NCBI GenBank assembly: GCA_964638955.1
Contig: CAZWZQ010000008.1
Coordinates: 19,134 to 83,133, forward strand
Direction: 5' to 3'
Origin: LD21 sp964638955
GTDB lineage: Bacteria > Bacteroidota > Bacteroidia > Bacteroidales > VadinHA17
DNA length: 64,000 nt
In this document: one piece after another, positions 33,552 through 42,276 of the stretch
Position numbering within the stretch: the stretch's first letter is position 1
How the letters are laid out: each line of letters begins with the position of its first letter
The notes under the pieces: generated by a model
Seen by the model: only the letters and a program-made list of their open reading frames with translations
Databases searched by the model: none
Told to the model about the DNA's origin: nothing
Program-made: the position numbers and the translations under genes

Positions 33552-35447
33552 TTTCTTCATCATTTCCCTGATGCTCCTTTCAATCCCCTCCTTGTCATAC
33601 CCGCACTCATTGTAAAGCTCCTGCTGGCTTCCCTGTTCCACGAAATAATCGGGAATTCCAAGACGCTTAACATCAGCACTATAGAGGTTATCGCACATAA
33701 ATTCAATAACTGCACTGCCAAATCCTCCCTTAAGTACACCATCTTCAACAGTGATTATTCTTTTGAATTTCTTAAAGACATAGTGAAGCACCTCCTTATC
33801 AAGGGGAGCCGCAAATCTCATATCCCAGTGGGCGACAGAAATGAACTCCCTGTCAAGTTTCTTAACTACCGTAGCAACATCATTACCCGGCTGCCCGATG
33901 CTTAATACCGCAATATCTTCTCCTTCACTCAGTTTTCTTCCCTTTCCGATTTCAATCTCTTCGAATGGTCTTTGCCAGTCAGAGATCAGGCTGCGGCCCC
34001 GTGGGTAACGAATAGAAAACGGAAAGGAATTCTTTTCAAGCTGGGCCGTATACATGATATTTCTCAGCTCAACAGCATCCATAGGCGCACTTACCACCAT
34101 GTTCGGTATGGTGCGCATAAAAGCGATATCGAAAAAACCATGGTGTGTTGCACCATCTGAACCGACAAGTCCTCCGCGGTCAATACAAAATACCACATGT
34201 AAATTCTGAAGAGCAACATCGTGGATTACCTGATCGTAAGCTCTTTGTATAAAAGACGAATAAATACTGCAGTAGGGGATGAGTCCCTGTGTGGCAAGTC
34301 CGGCAGAAAAAGTTACAGCATGCTGCTCCGCGATCCCGACATCGAAGGTTCGTTCGGGCATCTCCTTCATCATGATGCATAATGAACTGCCGGTAGGCAT
34401 AGCAGGGGTTATGCCTGTAATCTTTTCATTCATGCGCGCAAGTTCAAGGATGGTCTTTCCGAAAACCTCCTGGTATGGCGGTAAGGAATGTATATCAGGA
34501 ACCTCAATTATCTCACCTGTTTCTTTATCAAATTTACCCGGAGCATGAAAAGCTGTCTGGTTCTTCTCGGCTTGAATAAAACCTTTGCCTTTGACTGTGA
34601 GACAATGAAGAAGTTTTGGTCCCGGAATCCTTTTCATATCTTCGAGGATCCTTGTAAGGTGCAGTACATCATGTCCGTCAATAGGACCAAAATACCTGAA
34701 ATTCATTCCCTCAAAAAGGTTGCTCCTGTCGAGAATAGTACTTTTTAATCCTGCCTCGATCTGTGCAGCCAGGGTACGTGTTTTAGGTCCGAATTTGCCG
34801 AATATGCCAAGCATATTCCATACTTTATCTTTAAACCTGTTATATGTTTTGCTGGTTGTGATATCGAGGAGATATTCCTTCAGAGCTCCTACATTCGGAT
34901 CAATGGCAATGTTATTATCGTTTAATATGACAAGCAGATCAGAATTAGCGGATCCGGCATTATTAAGTCCCTCGAAGGCTTCTCCTGCTGTCATTGCACC
35001 ATCGCCTATTACTGCGACAACATGCCTTTTTTCTCCTTTTCTTTTTGAAGCAACTGCCATCCCAAGGGCTGCAGATATGGATGTTGATGAATGTCCTGTT
35101 CCGAATGCATCATACTCGCTTTCAGCCATTTTAGGGAAACCGCTGATGCCTTTATATTTCCTGTTTGTTGAAAATTTATCACGCCGGCCAGTCAGTATCT
35201 TATGCCCGTATGCCTGATGACCGACATCCCAGATAATTTTATCGTATGGGGTGTTAAAAACATAATGCAGAGCCACAGTAAGTTCTACAACACCCAGACT
35301 TGCACCAAAATGACCCGGGTTAGTACTGACAGAATCAATAATAAATTGTCTCAGTTCAGCACTGACTTTTACCAGGTTGGCCGGATCAAGCTTTCTGAGG
35401 TCCTCAGGTGATGATATTTTATGCAGTAAGCTTTCTTCCGTAGTCAT
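33534..35447 (-). CDS. dxs: 1-deoxy-D-xylulose-5-phosphate synthase
   Basis: DXS joins pyruvate and glyceraldehyde 3-phosphate in the first step of the MEP isoprenoid pathway. The 637-residue protein (ATG 35447) has HFGASLGVVELTVALHYVF, DVGHQAYGHKILTGR, the ThDP motif GDGAMTAGEAFEGLN...LNDNNIAI, VDVGIAEQHAVT-type FDVGIAEQHAVTF, and FCIDRGGLVGSDGATHHG. Its last residues (SPPPL) and stop codon come from a palindromic repeat, so the natural C-terminus may have been altered slightly. A -7 element lies at 35466-35473. Confidence 0.96.
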   Translation of the reverse strand: MTTEESLLHKISSPEDLRKLDPANLVKVSAELRQFIIDSVSTNPGHFGASLGVVELTVALHYVFNTPYDKIIWDVGHQAYGHKILTGRRDKFSTNRKYKGISGFPKMAESEYDAFGTGHSSTSISAALGMAVASKRKGEKRHVVAVIGDGAMTAGEAFEGLNNAGSANSDLLVILNDNNIAIDPNVGALKEYLLDITTSKTYNRFKDKVWNMLGIFGKFGPKTRTLAAQIEAGLKSTILDRSNLFEGMNFRYFGPIDGHDVLHLTRILEDMKRIPGPKLLHCLTVKGKGFIQAEKNQTAFHAPGKFDKETGEIIEVPDIHSLPPYQEVFGKTILELARMNEKITGITPAMPTGSSLCIMMKEMPERTFDVGIAEQHAVTFSAGLATQGLIPYCSIYSSFIQRAYDQVIHDVALQNLHVVFCIDRGGLVGSDGATHHGFFDIAFMRTIPNMVVSAPMDAVELRNIMYTAQLEKNSFPFSIRYPRGRSLISDWQRPFEEIEIGKGRKLSEGEDIAVLSIGQPGNDVATVVKKLDREFISVAHWDMRFAAPLDKEVLHYVFKKFKRIITVEDGVLKGGFGSAVIEFMCDNLYSADVKRLGIPDYFVEQGSQQELYNECGYDKEGIERSIREMMKKSPPPL

Positions 35448-35465
35448 TAATCGATAAATTATCAG

Positions 35466-35473
35466 CAAATATA
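35466..35473 (-). promoter_or_regulatory. -7 promoter element of dxs
   Basis: On the minus strand TATATTTG matches TAnnTTTG exactly, 18 bases upstream of the dxs ATG. No clear TTG/TTTG is seen at the -33 position, so this rests on one element. Confidence 0.35.
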
Positions 35474-35598
35474 ACAATTATTATTCCCGGGTGTTTGCCG
35501 GAGCATAGCGGGGATTTTCTTAATTTTACCACGTCATGCTATGTTCAAAAAACAATAATTGAACGGTAAAGTTGTTTTATAGAAAATATTTTATAAAC

Positions 35599-36612
35599 AT
35601 GAAAAGAACACTATTTTGTATATCTGCGGTACTTTTAACGGTATTATTACCAATATCATGTATCCCCGGCAAAAAGTTTAAAAGCCTGCAGGATACAAGC
35701 AGGCACTATATGAATGAGCGGGATGAATACAAGGCCGAAAACATAGGTCTTGAGATGGCAAACAGGGAACTTGAGGCAAAGATCTCACAGTTTGAAAAAG
35801 AAATAAGCACAGTTCAGGAGGAAATTGAATCTGTAAAAGCCCAAAGAGATAAGGCTTTGGAGGATTTCAGCAATATATCGGCCAGGTACAACGAACTGCA
35901 AATAGCGCAGGAGGATCTGATCCGGGGCAATGTTAAGGAGACACAAAAGCTTCTTGCTGAGCTTCAGGCTGCACAGGCCAGTCTTCAGGATAAGGAGAAT
36001 CTGCTCCGCCAGCTCGAAGAGACACTTGATACAAAAAAAGCCTCTCTTGATGAGCTTACCTTCGAACTCGAAAAAAGAAACGCCAGGATGCTTGAACTTG
36101 AAAAGATCCTGGATGCACAGAAACAGATCGTCCAGGATCTTAAAAACAAGGTCTCCGAAGCTCTGCTTGGATTTGAAAATAACGGGCTGACAGTTACCAT
36201 GAAAAACGGGAAGGTATATGTCTCTCTTGAAGAAGAATTGTTATTCAAATCAGCCAGCTGGGAGATTGATGCCAACGGGAAAAATGCTCTCAAAAAACTT
36301 GCCGGCGTTCTTGCAAGAAATCCGGATATTCAGATCACAATAGAGGGACATACAGATAATGTACCATATAATCCCGGTGGCGGTCAACTAAAGGATAACT
36401 GGGACCTTAGTGTTAAAAGAGCAACAACTGTGGTACGAACCCTGCTTGATGGTTCAGGGATTGATCCCAAACGTCTGACAGCCTCAGGGCGAAGCGAATA
36501 TGTTCCTGTTGATGCTCGCAATACATCTGATGCCCGGCAGAAGAACAGGAGAACAGAAGTTATTCTGACACCAGACCTCACTCCTTTGTATGAACTGATA
36601 AATAAATATTGA
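35599..36612 (+). CDS. OmpA-family lipoprotein with long coiled coil
   Basis: The 337-residue protein has a lipoprotein signal (LPISC, Cys near residue 20), a long heptad-rich coiled coil (about 40-190) and a C-terminal OmpA/MotB domain with IEGHTDNVPYNPGG near 250 and QKNRRTEVIL near 317, the peptidoglycan-binding Asp and Arg residues. It links the outer membrane to the cell wall. The start is the ATG at 35599; the frame upstream is not signal-like. It stands alone, divergent from dxs. Confidence 0.9.
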   Translation: MKRTLFCISAVLLTVLLPISCIPGKKFKSLQDTSRHYMNERDEYKAENIGLEMANRELEAKISQFEKEISTVQEEIESVKAQRDKALEDFSNISARYNELQIAQEDLIRGNVKETQKLLAELQAAQASLQDKENLLRQLEETLDTKKASLDELTFELEKRNARMLELEKILDAQKQIVQDLKNKVSEALLGFENNGLTVTMKNGKVYVSLEEELLFKSASWEIDANGKNALKKLAGVLARNPDIQITIEGHTDNVPYNPGGGQLKDNWDLSVKRATTVVRTLLDGSGIDPKRLTASGRSEYVPVDARNTSDARQKNRRTEVILTPDLTPLYELINKY

Positions 36613-36684
36613 AAACTGATTGAAGAACAAATATTAATGATTTAAGAAGTTGATCGTAAATCAAAAATCCTCATTCCTTGTTCG

Positions 36685-38247
36685 TTATTCAACAGGTTCC
36701 TCTGAAAATTCCTGCAATTTTACATTCATATTTTTAAGTGCCTTCAGAAGATTATCTTCCGGTTTAAGAAAATCCTGGTTTCCCCAGAAATCCTGATCGT
36801 AATTCTTTATGGTTTTTGAAAAGACCGAATGTACCGGAGCAAGCTCCTCTCTTTCAAATCTGGCGACATTCACGGTATTCACACTAGTGATAGCAAGCTC
36901 CAGAAAGACTTTGAATTGACTGTTGAACAGCTTCTTCTTTTGTTTTGAAACGAAAACAAGGTCTCCTCTGACATGGTTAAGGAAATACCTGTTGTTGATT
37001 TTGCGGTAGCTTACACTGTATTTTACTGAAACAGGCCATGTTGTATATCTACGTGATGAGCTTAATATAAAAGAGTCTTTCAGTTTCTGAAGATATTTGG
37101 GATGTAACTCAAAATCAGCATTAAGTATTGCAAAATCATCAGTATTAATAAAAATACTTCCCCTGAATAATGGTTTGTCAATCTCTTTTCTTTGTTCAAA
37201 ATCTATTACCCAGACCGCCTCATCATCATATGTTACAATGTCAGTGATCCGGTAGCTGTATTCTGCCATAGATGATTTTTCCATGAATTCGAAAGAATTT
37301 TTTACAAGGTCAAGCTCGAGGCATGTTTTTAATCCTGCTTTTAGTCTCAATGCAAGGGTGTCATCGAGTCCCAGGTTTTCGATTTTCCTGCTTTTATAAA
37401 CCTTTATCTGGTCACCCAGGATTGTCCCTGAATATGAGCTTTTAAAAATTTGTAATAAAGCTTCGGAATAAACCTGGAGATCATTCTTTTTCATAACTCC
37501 TTCCCTGTAAAAACCTGTAAGCATAGCTGGAGAATTGCCATAATTATCTGAAATTGCAGAAATGGTTTTATAGATGATCTCCTGTGGTACCTGAGTCCTG
37601 ATAATAATTTCAGGTATGGGTATGAACTCCCGGCTCATTTTTACGCTTAAATTCTTGCCTTGAAATTGGTTAACAGGTATCTCTTTTCCCAGAAAACCAA
37701 GATATGAGAAAGAAAGTGTATCATTAAAGGAGTCGGGTGTGATTTTTAATCCGAATTCTCCATTACTGTTTGTAATGGTTCCTCTTCCACTGTTTTTTAA
37801 TCCTATGGTGGCAAAAGGCAGGGGATCACCGGTAGTCTTGTCAACAATAATTCCTGAGATGTATATTATATCAGGTTCCTGAAGAGTATCTGTTTGCTGT
37901 TCAGGTATGGGGACAGCTTTAGCAATAATGATATATTTATCAATAACCGAGAATACGAGTGAATCATTCTGCAGTATGCTGTCGAGGATAACATTAAGCT
38001 TTATGCCGGTGAATGTCAGTTCTGTATTTCTTTCGGGGTCTATTAAACGGCTGTCATACGTGAAGTTATAACCGGTCTCTCTACTAATTATATTGAGTGC
38101 ATTTATGGTTGTTATCTGGCCGGTACTGAAGGTAAAAGCAGAATCAAGTATACTCTCCTGGCATTTGGCTGTCTGCCGGCTGGCCAATATTATAAATAAT
38201 ACAATGGCCAGTATTTTTTTTAATATTAAGCCATTGAATGACAACAT
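36685..38247 (-). CDS. STN-domain plus CarboxypepD-reg surface protein (ECF signalling output or sensor)
   Basis: The 520-residue protein has a signal peptide (about 10-29), an STN (secretin/TonB short N-terminal) domain at about 33-110 (INALNIISRETGYNFTYDSRL, LNVILDSILQND), a carboxypeptidase-regulatory-like beta-sandwich at about 128-205 (GIIVDKTTGDPLPFATIGLKN), and a C-terminal part (220-500) shared with the protein at 39795-41108. It lies 14 bases after fecR. STN domains contact FecR-type anti-sigma factors in the periplasm, so it may be the signalling partner here, in place of a TonB receptor. No TonB barrel is present. Confidence 0.82.
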   Translation of the reverse strand: MLSFNGLILKKILAIVLFIILASRQTAKCQESILDSAFTFSTGQITTINALNIISRETGYNFTYDSRLIDPERNTELTFTGIKLNVILDSILQNDSLVFSVIDKYIIIAKAVPIPEQQTDTLQEPDIIYISGIIVDKTTGDPLPFATIGLKNSGRGTITNSNGEFGLKITPDSFNDTLSFSYLGFLGKEIPVNQFQGKNLSVKMSREFIPIPEIIIRTQVPQEIIYKTISAISDNYGNSPAMLTGFYREGVMKKNDLQVYSEALLQIFKSSYSGTILGDQIKVYKSRKIENLGLDDTLALRLKAGLKTCLELDLVKNSFEFMEKSSMAEYSYRITDIVTYDDEAVWVIDFEQRKEIDKPLFRGSIFINTDDFAILNADFELHPKYLQKLKDSFILSSSRRYTTWPVSVKYSVSYRKINNRYFLNHVRGDLVFVSKQKKKLFNSQFKVFLELAITSVNTVNVARFEREELAPVHSVFSKTIKNYDQDFWGNQDFLKPEDNLLKALKNMNVKLQEFSEEPVE

Positions 38248-38261
38248 ATTATAATTACGCG

Positions 38262-39257
38262 TTATTCTTTTGAAAGATGGTAAACATTGCCATCCTGTGT
38301 ATAACGCAAGTTAAAACTAGCACAAATTAATCGAATAATTGTGTCCTGTGACTTGTTATCAACGGATGAGGTCCATGTTTCATCAAGAATTGCCGGATCA
38401 TCTGCAATGATGTTCATATCATACACCCGTTTAAGATCTTTAAATACAATTTCAAGTCTCTGACGGTCGAAGACAAGCTTGCCTGTCAACCAAGATATAT
38501 AATTGGGATTATCATTAAGTGTCTTTCCGGAGAGCTTTGTATCAATCGTTCCTACATATCCCGGATCAAGTACAATATTCTGGGTTCCTGTATTATCTGA
38601 GAGCAAAACCTTACCTGTTTCGACATAAACCTCAACTGCAGAATCAGGATTATTGGTTATTATATTGAAGGATGTTCCTAAAACTTCTATACTGGCTTTC
38701 CCGGCATCGACAGTGAATGGTTTTGAGGGATCGGGACTGATCTCAAAGAATGCTTCCCCTGAAAGAACCACATGCCTTCCTGATTTTCCAAAATTTGCAC
38801 TATAAATAAGTTCCGTATTACGGTTCAGGAATATATCGCTGCCGTCAGGTAAGCTTGCCTTCAGATTTTTCTGATCATTGGCTGTGGTCACGACAATTTG
38901 CTTATTCATAGTGGCAAAATAAAGGGTAACAGTGCCAAGACTCAGAAGGATCAGGGCTGCAGCTGCAATTTTCAAAAAAGTGTTCCTCATGCCGATAATT
39001 CCGGACGGAGTTTTTTCTGTTATATGCCCTGATTCATTAATCCTGGAATAGACTTTATCCCATGCTTTGTCAACATTTATTTTCTTTTCATCGTTCATTT
39101 TTCCCAGTTTTTCCCATATTTCTTGCGTAATATTTCCCTCTTCAGCCAGAAAACGGTTAAGAAGTTCTGACTTACCCTCTTTTTCGCCCGACAGTGCTGA
39201 AGCAAGTTCTTCCCAGTCCCTGTCGGTAAATTTATCTGTATTCATTTTCTCTTTCAT
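38262..39257 (-). CDS. FecR family anti-sigma factor
   Basis: The 331-residue protein has a cytoplasmic N-terminal part (1-85), one membrane helix (about 93-113, LKIAAAALILLSLGTVTLYF), a periplasmic FecR domain (about 120-225, LPDGSDIFLNRNTELIY, GEAFFEISPDPSKPFTV) and a C-terminal STN-like DUF4974 domain (LVFDRQRLEIVFKDLKRVYDMNI). It holds the ECF sigma factor at the membrane until a periplasmic signal comes. Its ATG overlaps the sigma stop by four bases. Confidence 0.94.
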   Translation of the reverse strand: MKEKMNTDKFTDRDWEELASALSGEKEGKSELLNRFLAEEGNITQEIWEKLGKMNDEKKINVDKAWDKVYSRINESGHITEKTPSGIIGMRNTFLKIAAAALILLSLGTVTLYFATMNKQIVVTTANDQKNLKASLPDGSDIFLNRNTELIYSANFGKSGRHVVLSGEAFFEISPDPSKPFTVDAGKASIEVLGTSFNIITNNPDSAVEVYVETGKVLLSDNTGTQNIVLDPGYVGTIDTKLSGKTLNDNPNYISWLTGKLVFDRQRLEIVFKDLKRVYDMNIIADDPAILDETWTSSVDNKSQDTIIRLICASFNLRYTQDGNVYHLSKE

Positions 39258-39790
39258 TGTTCTGTTAATGCTCTTCGGAATTCTTTAAGTGCTCTTCCCA
39301 TGTTGGCTTCCACTGTTTTAACCGACACCGAGAGTTTTTTGGCAATTTCTGTATATTTCAATCCTTCAAACCTGTTCATGCAGAATATCCTTCCGCATCT
39401 TTCAGGCAGGCGTTCAATTATCTTTGTTATTTTTAACTGAAGTTCGTTATACTGAATTATATCCGAAGGATTATCAGTATTCTCAGTTAATTTATATGTC
39501 ATCTCCCTGGCATGTTTCATAACAACACGGTTATGATTAATCCAATGTATACACCGGTTATGTATTGCCCTGAAAAGATAACCGTTCAAAGAACTTTCAA
39601 TTTTTATTTTTTCCCTGTCCTGCCATAGCCTGAAGAAAAAGTCCTGGACAATTTCCTCTGCCGTATCGTGGTCTCTGACAAGACTCTTGGCATAACGAAC
39701 CAGGGAAACATAGGAGGCTCTGAAAAGTGATTCAAACTGTCCTTCATCACCCTGTCGGATCCTCCTTATGATTTCAGTCTCCCTGGTCAT
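39254..39790 (-). CDS. ECF RNA polymerase sigma factor (FecI-like)
   Basis: The 178-residue sigma-70 family protein has region 2 (about 20-85, DTAEEIVQDFFFRLWQDRE) and region 4 (about 115-170, RIFCMNRFEGLKYTEIAKKLSVSVKTVEANMGRAL). It pairs with the overlapping fecR gene. In Bacteroidota such pairs usually sit next to a SusC-like receptor, but here the flanks are two paralogous CarboxypepD-reg proteins. Confidence 0.95.
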   Translation of the reverse strand: MTRETEIIRRIRQGDEGQFESLFRASYVSLVRYAKSLVRDHDTAEEIVQDFFFRLWQDREKIKIESSLNGYLFRAIHNRCIHWINHNRVVMKHAREMTYKLTENTDNPSDIIQYNELQLKITKIIERLPERCGRIFCMNRFEGLKYTEIAKKLSVSVKTVEANMGRALKEFRRALTEQ

Positions 39791-39794
39791 TATC

Positions 39795-41108
39795 TTACTT
39801 TTCGGCCAAATCTTCCCTGTCGCTGAATTTTAATTTTCGGTTAAGCCTGCGTATAGCTGATTCTATACTCTGGTCAGGTTCTATCACATTATAATCTCCC
39901 CAGAAATCAGGATCGACAAATGCACTGACTTCTTCGGTAAATATATCCGTATATTTCATTCTCTCCTTACCTGCAAATTTAATAACTTCTTCATCAGTAC
40001 GATCAGTAACCGCTATTTCCGACATTGTTGTATAGAATGTATTGAATAACCTTTTCTTCCAGTCAACCTTGAATTTAACTTCAGCTCTGGAGTATGCAAA
40101 ATACCATTTACCGTTCTGTTCGCGGTATTTGGTGCGGTATGTTGCAACTTCAGGAGTGACTTTAACACCAAACGGTTTTTTCCTGATAAATATCGAGGAA
40201 GCAGCTTCTTTATCTGACAGGTTAAATCCGAATTCGGCTTCTGTAATGGCATATGAATCCATTTCAATATAAAGACTACCCATGAATAACGGTTCCTCGA
40301 CTGTGGATTTCTGTACGAAATCTATAATATAATGAGGTTTGCCGTCGATTTCAATGACACTAGACAGGGAATAATTATAATATTTCAATGCTTCAGATGT
40401 AAGTATTGCTTCGGTATTCTTGGCAATATCCAGTTGCAGTACACTTGTTGTTCCGCCCTGCAGTTTAAATAAAAGAGTATCAACTTTCTCAATATCCGTA
40501 TTTTTTCTTCCTTTATACATACGTGTAGCATCAAAGCGGAGATTACTATTATATGGCGCTTTGAATATTTCCACAACTGCCTCACCTATTGAAACATACG
40601 AACGGCCTTTACGAATTGTCTCTCTGTAAAATGCTGTCATCATATTGGGAACCGTTTCATAATTCTTATTGATATTGGCGATTGCTTTTGTAATTATGGC
40701 ATTCGGATCCAGGGGCTTGACAATTATCTCCTTGATTGGTATTGGAGCGGATTCCATCTCAATTACGTTTTTGTGACCATTGTCACGCAGGGAGCTTATG
40801 GGCACGACTTTGTTCTTGTAACCCAGATACGTTATTTCAAGGTCATTGGAAAGCAAAGATTCCACGATTTTCAATGTGAATTCCCCGTCAATATTTGTAA
40901 CGACTGCAACATTGGATTCTGTAACAGTTACTGTTGCAAATACAAGGGGAGAGCCTGTTTCGGCATCTGTAATTTTCCCTTTTAATGTAAGGTAGGCCTG
41001 CTGGTCACCTTTCTTCCTTTCAGTCGTATTAACTCCTGACAGAGTCTGAAATGTAAAAGCCAGCAGAATAACTACTGCATAGAAAGAGATTTTTTTCAGT
41101 GTTTTCAT
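39795..41108 (-). CDS. CarboxypepD-reg domain surface protein, paralogue of the STN protein
   Basis: The 437-residue protein has a signal peptide (1-25), a carboxypeptidase-regulatory-like domain (about 43-115, LKGKITDAETGSPLVFATVTV) and a C-terminal part (130-430) clearly related to that at 36685-38247: compare MMTAFYRETIRKG with MLTGFYREGVMKK, IDFVQKSTVEEPLFMGSLYI with IDFEQRKEIDKPLFRGSIFI. It lacks the STN domain. It lies four bases upstream of the sigma gene, so all four genes probably form one operon. Function unknown. Confidence 0.82.
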   Translation of the reverse strand: MKTLKKISFYAVVILLAFTFQTLSGVNTTERKKGDQQAYLTLKGKITDAETGSPLVFATVTVTESNVAVVTNIDGEFTLKIVESLLSNDLEITYLGYKNKVVPISSLRDNGHKNVIEMESAPIPIKEIIVKPLDPNAIITKAIANINKNYETVPNMMTAFYRETIRKGRSYVSIGEAVVEIFKAPYNSNLRFDATRMYKGRKNTDIEKVDTLLFKLQGGTTSVLQLDIAKNTEAILTSEALKYYNYSLSSVIEIDGKPHYIIDFVQKSTVEEPLFMGSLYIEMDSYAITEAEFGFNLSDKEAASSIFIRKKPFGVKVTPEVATYRTKYREQNGKWYFAYSRAEVKFKVDWKKRLFNTFYTTMSEIAVTDRTDEEVIKFAGKERMKYTDIFTEEVSAFVDPDFWGDYNVIEPDQSIESAIRRLNRKLKFSDREDLAEK

Positions 41109-41256
41109 GGCGTTTTTAATTTAGTTATACAATAATTTTCTAAATCCTGTTGTTTGGAGTGTTTCTTCAATCTTAAGACCTTAACAATGCTTATATACCC
41201 TATGCATCCGGACAGATTTTTTTTCATTATCTTACTTTTTCTTTAATAAATATTTT

Positions 41257-42231
41257 ATGATGCGTCCGGGTGTCAGATCTGTTAATACATTAATCGCAGG
41301 TTTTGCATACGTGAAAAGTACAATCAGAAGCACTGCTGTTGTTAGCGGTATGCCTGTTTCTGTAGGTACAGAATTGACAAATCATTGTAACCTGAATTGC
41401 CCCGAATGTCATTCCGGTGCCGGGTTGATGACAAGGAAGCGCGGCTTTATGGATATAAAACTGTTTGATAAAATCATATCTGAACTTGAGCCATATCTTT
41501 ATTACCTGATCCTTTACTTTCAGGGAGAACCAATGATGCACCCCCGGTTTTTCTCATTCCTCGAGAGATCACAGCACATAAATACCATCGTTTCGACAAA
41601 CGGTCATTTCCTCTCAGCGGAAAATGCCGAAAAAATAGTCAGATCAGGTTTAAGTAAACTGATTATCTCCGTCGACGGTATTGACCAGGAGACCTATTCA
41701 TCATACAGGATCAATGGAGATCTGACAAAGGTAATGGATGGATTAAAAAACCTGTCTGAAGCAAGGGGGAAAATATCATCGCCGTTAAAGCTTGAAATTC
41801 AATTTCTTGTAAACAGGAAGAATGAACAACAAATACCTTCTGTAAAACGTTTTGCCCGAAAGATGAATGCTTCCCTGAAACTGAAATCAATGCAGATAAT
41901 CAATCAGGAAGCTGTCGGGACCTGGCTCCCTTCAAAACAAAAATTTGTGAGATACAAAAAGAAGGAAGGAATATATACAATAAAAAAACGGCTTCCAAAC
42001 AGGTGTGCCAGGTTGTGGTTCAATCCGGTCATAACATGGGATGGGAAAGTGATACCCTGTTGTTTTGATAAAAATGCCTGTCATATTATGGGAGACCTGA
42101 ATGAGAAATCCTTCAGGGATATCTGGGAAGGCCCGGAATACAGAACCTTCAGGGAAAAAATCCTCTCAGATCGTAATGCCATAGAAATCTGCAGAAACTG
42201 TACATCAGGACTTAAAGGTGTCAGATATTGA
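41257..42231 (+). CDS. Radical SAM/SPASM domain protein
   Basis: The 324-residue protein has the SAM-cluster motif CNLNCPEC (C44, C48, C51) and a C-terminal SPASM-type cysteine set: CARLWFNPVITWDGKVIPCCFDK near 249-271 and ICRNC near 312-316. SPASM enzymes bind extra Fe-S clusters and often modify peptides or mature enzymes. No precursor peptide gene is seen beside it, so the substrate is open. It stands 45 bases before the penicillin acylase gene on the same strand. Confidence 0.9.
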   Translation: MMRPGVRSVNTLIAGFAYVKSTIRSTAVVSGMPVSVGTELTNHCNLNCPECHSGAGLMTRKRGFMDIKLFDKIISELEPYLYYLILYFQGEPMMHPRFFSFLERSQHINTIVSTNGHFLSAENAEKIVRSGLSKLIISVDGIDQETYSSYRINGDLTKVMDGLKNLSEARGKISSPLKLEIQFLVNRKNEQQIPSVKRFARKMNASLKLKSMQIINQEAVGTWLPSKQKFVRYKKKEGIYTIKKRLPNRCARLWFNPVITWDGKVIPCCFDKNACHIMGDLNEKSFRDIWEGPEYRTFREKILSDRNAIEICRNCTSGLKGVRY

Positions 42232-42276
42232 TAATTCTGTTAAAGTTGTATATTAGTATTATAAAACTCCTTTGAT

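Noticed and set aside
34720..35217. 165-codon plus-strand open frame inside dxs
   Set aside because: It is antisense to conserved DXS motifs and reads as low-complexity sequence; no start signal or promoter is seen.
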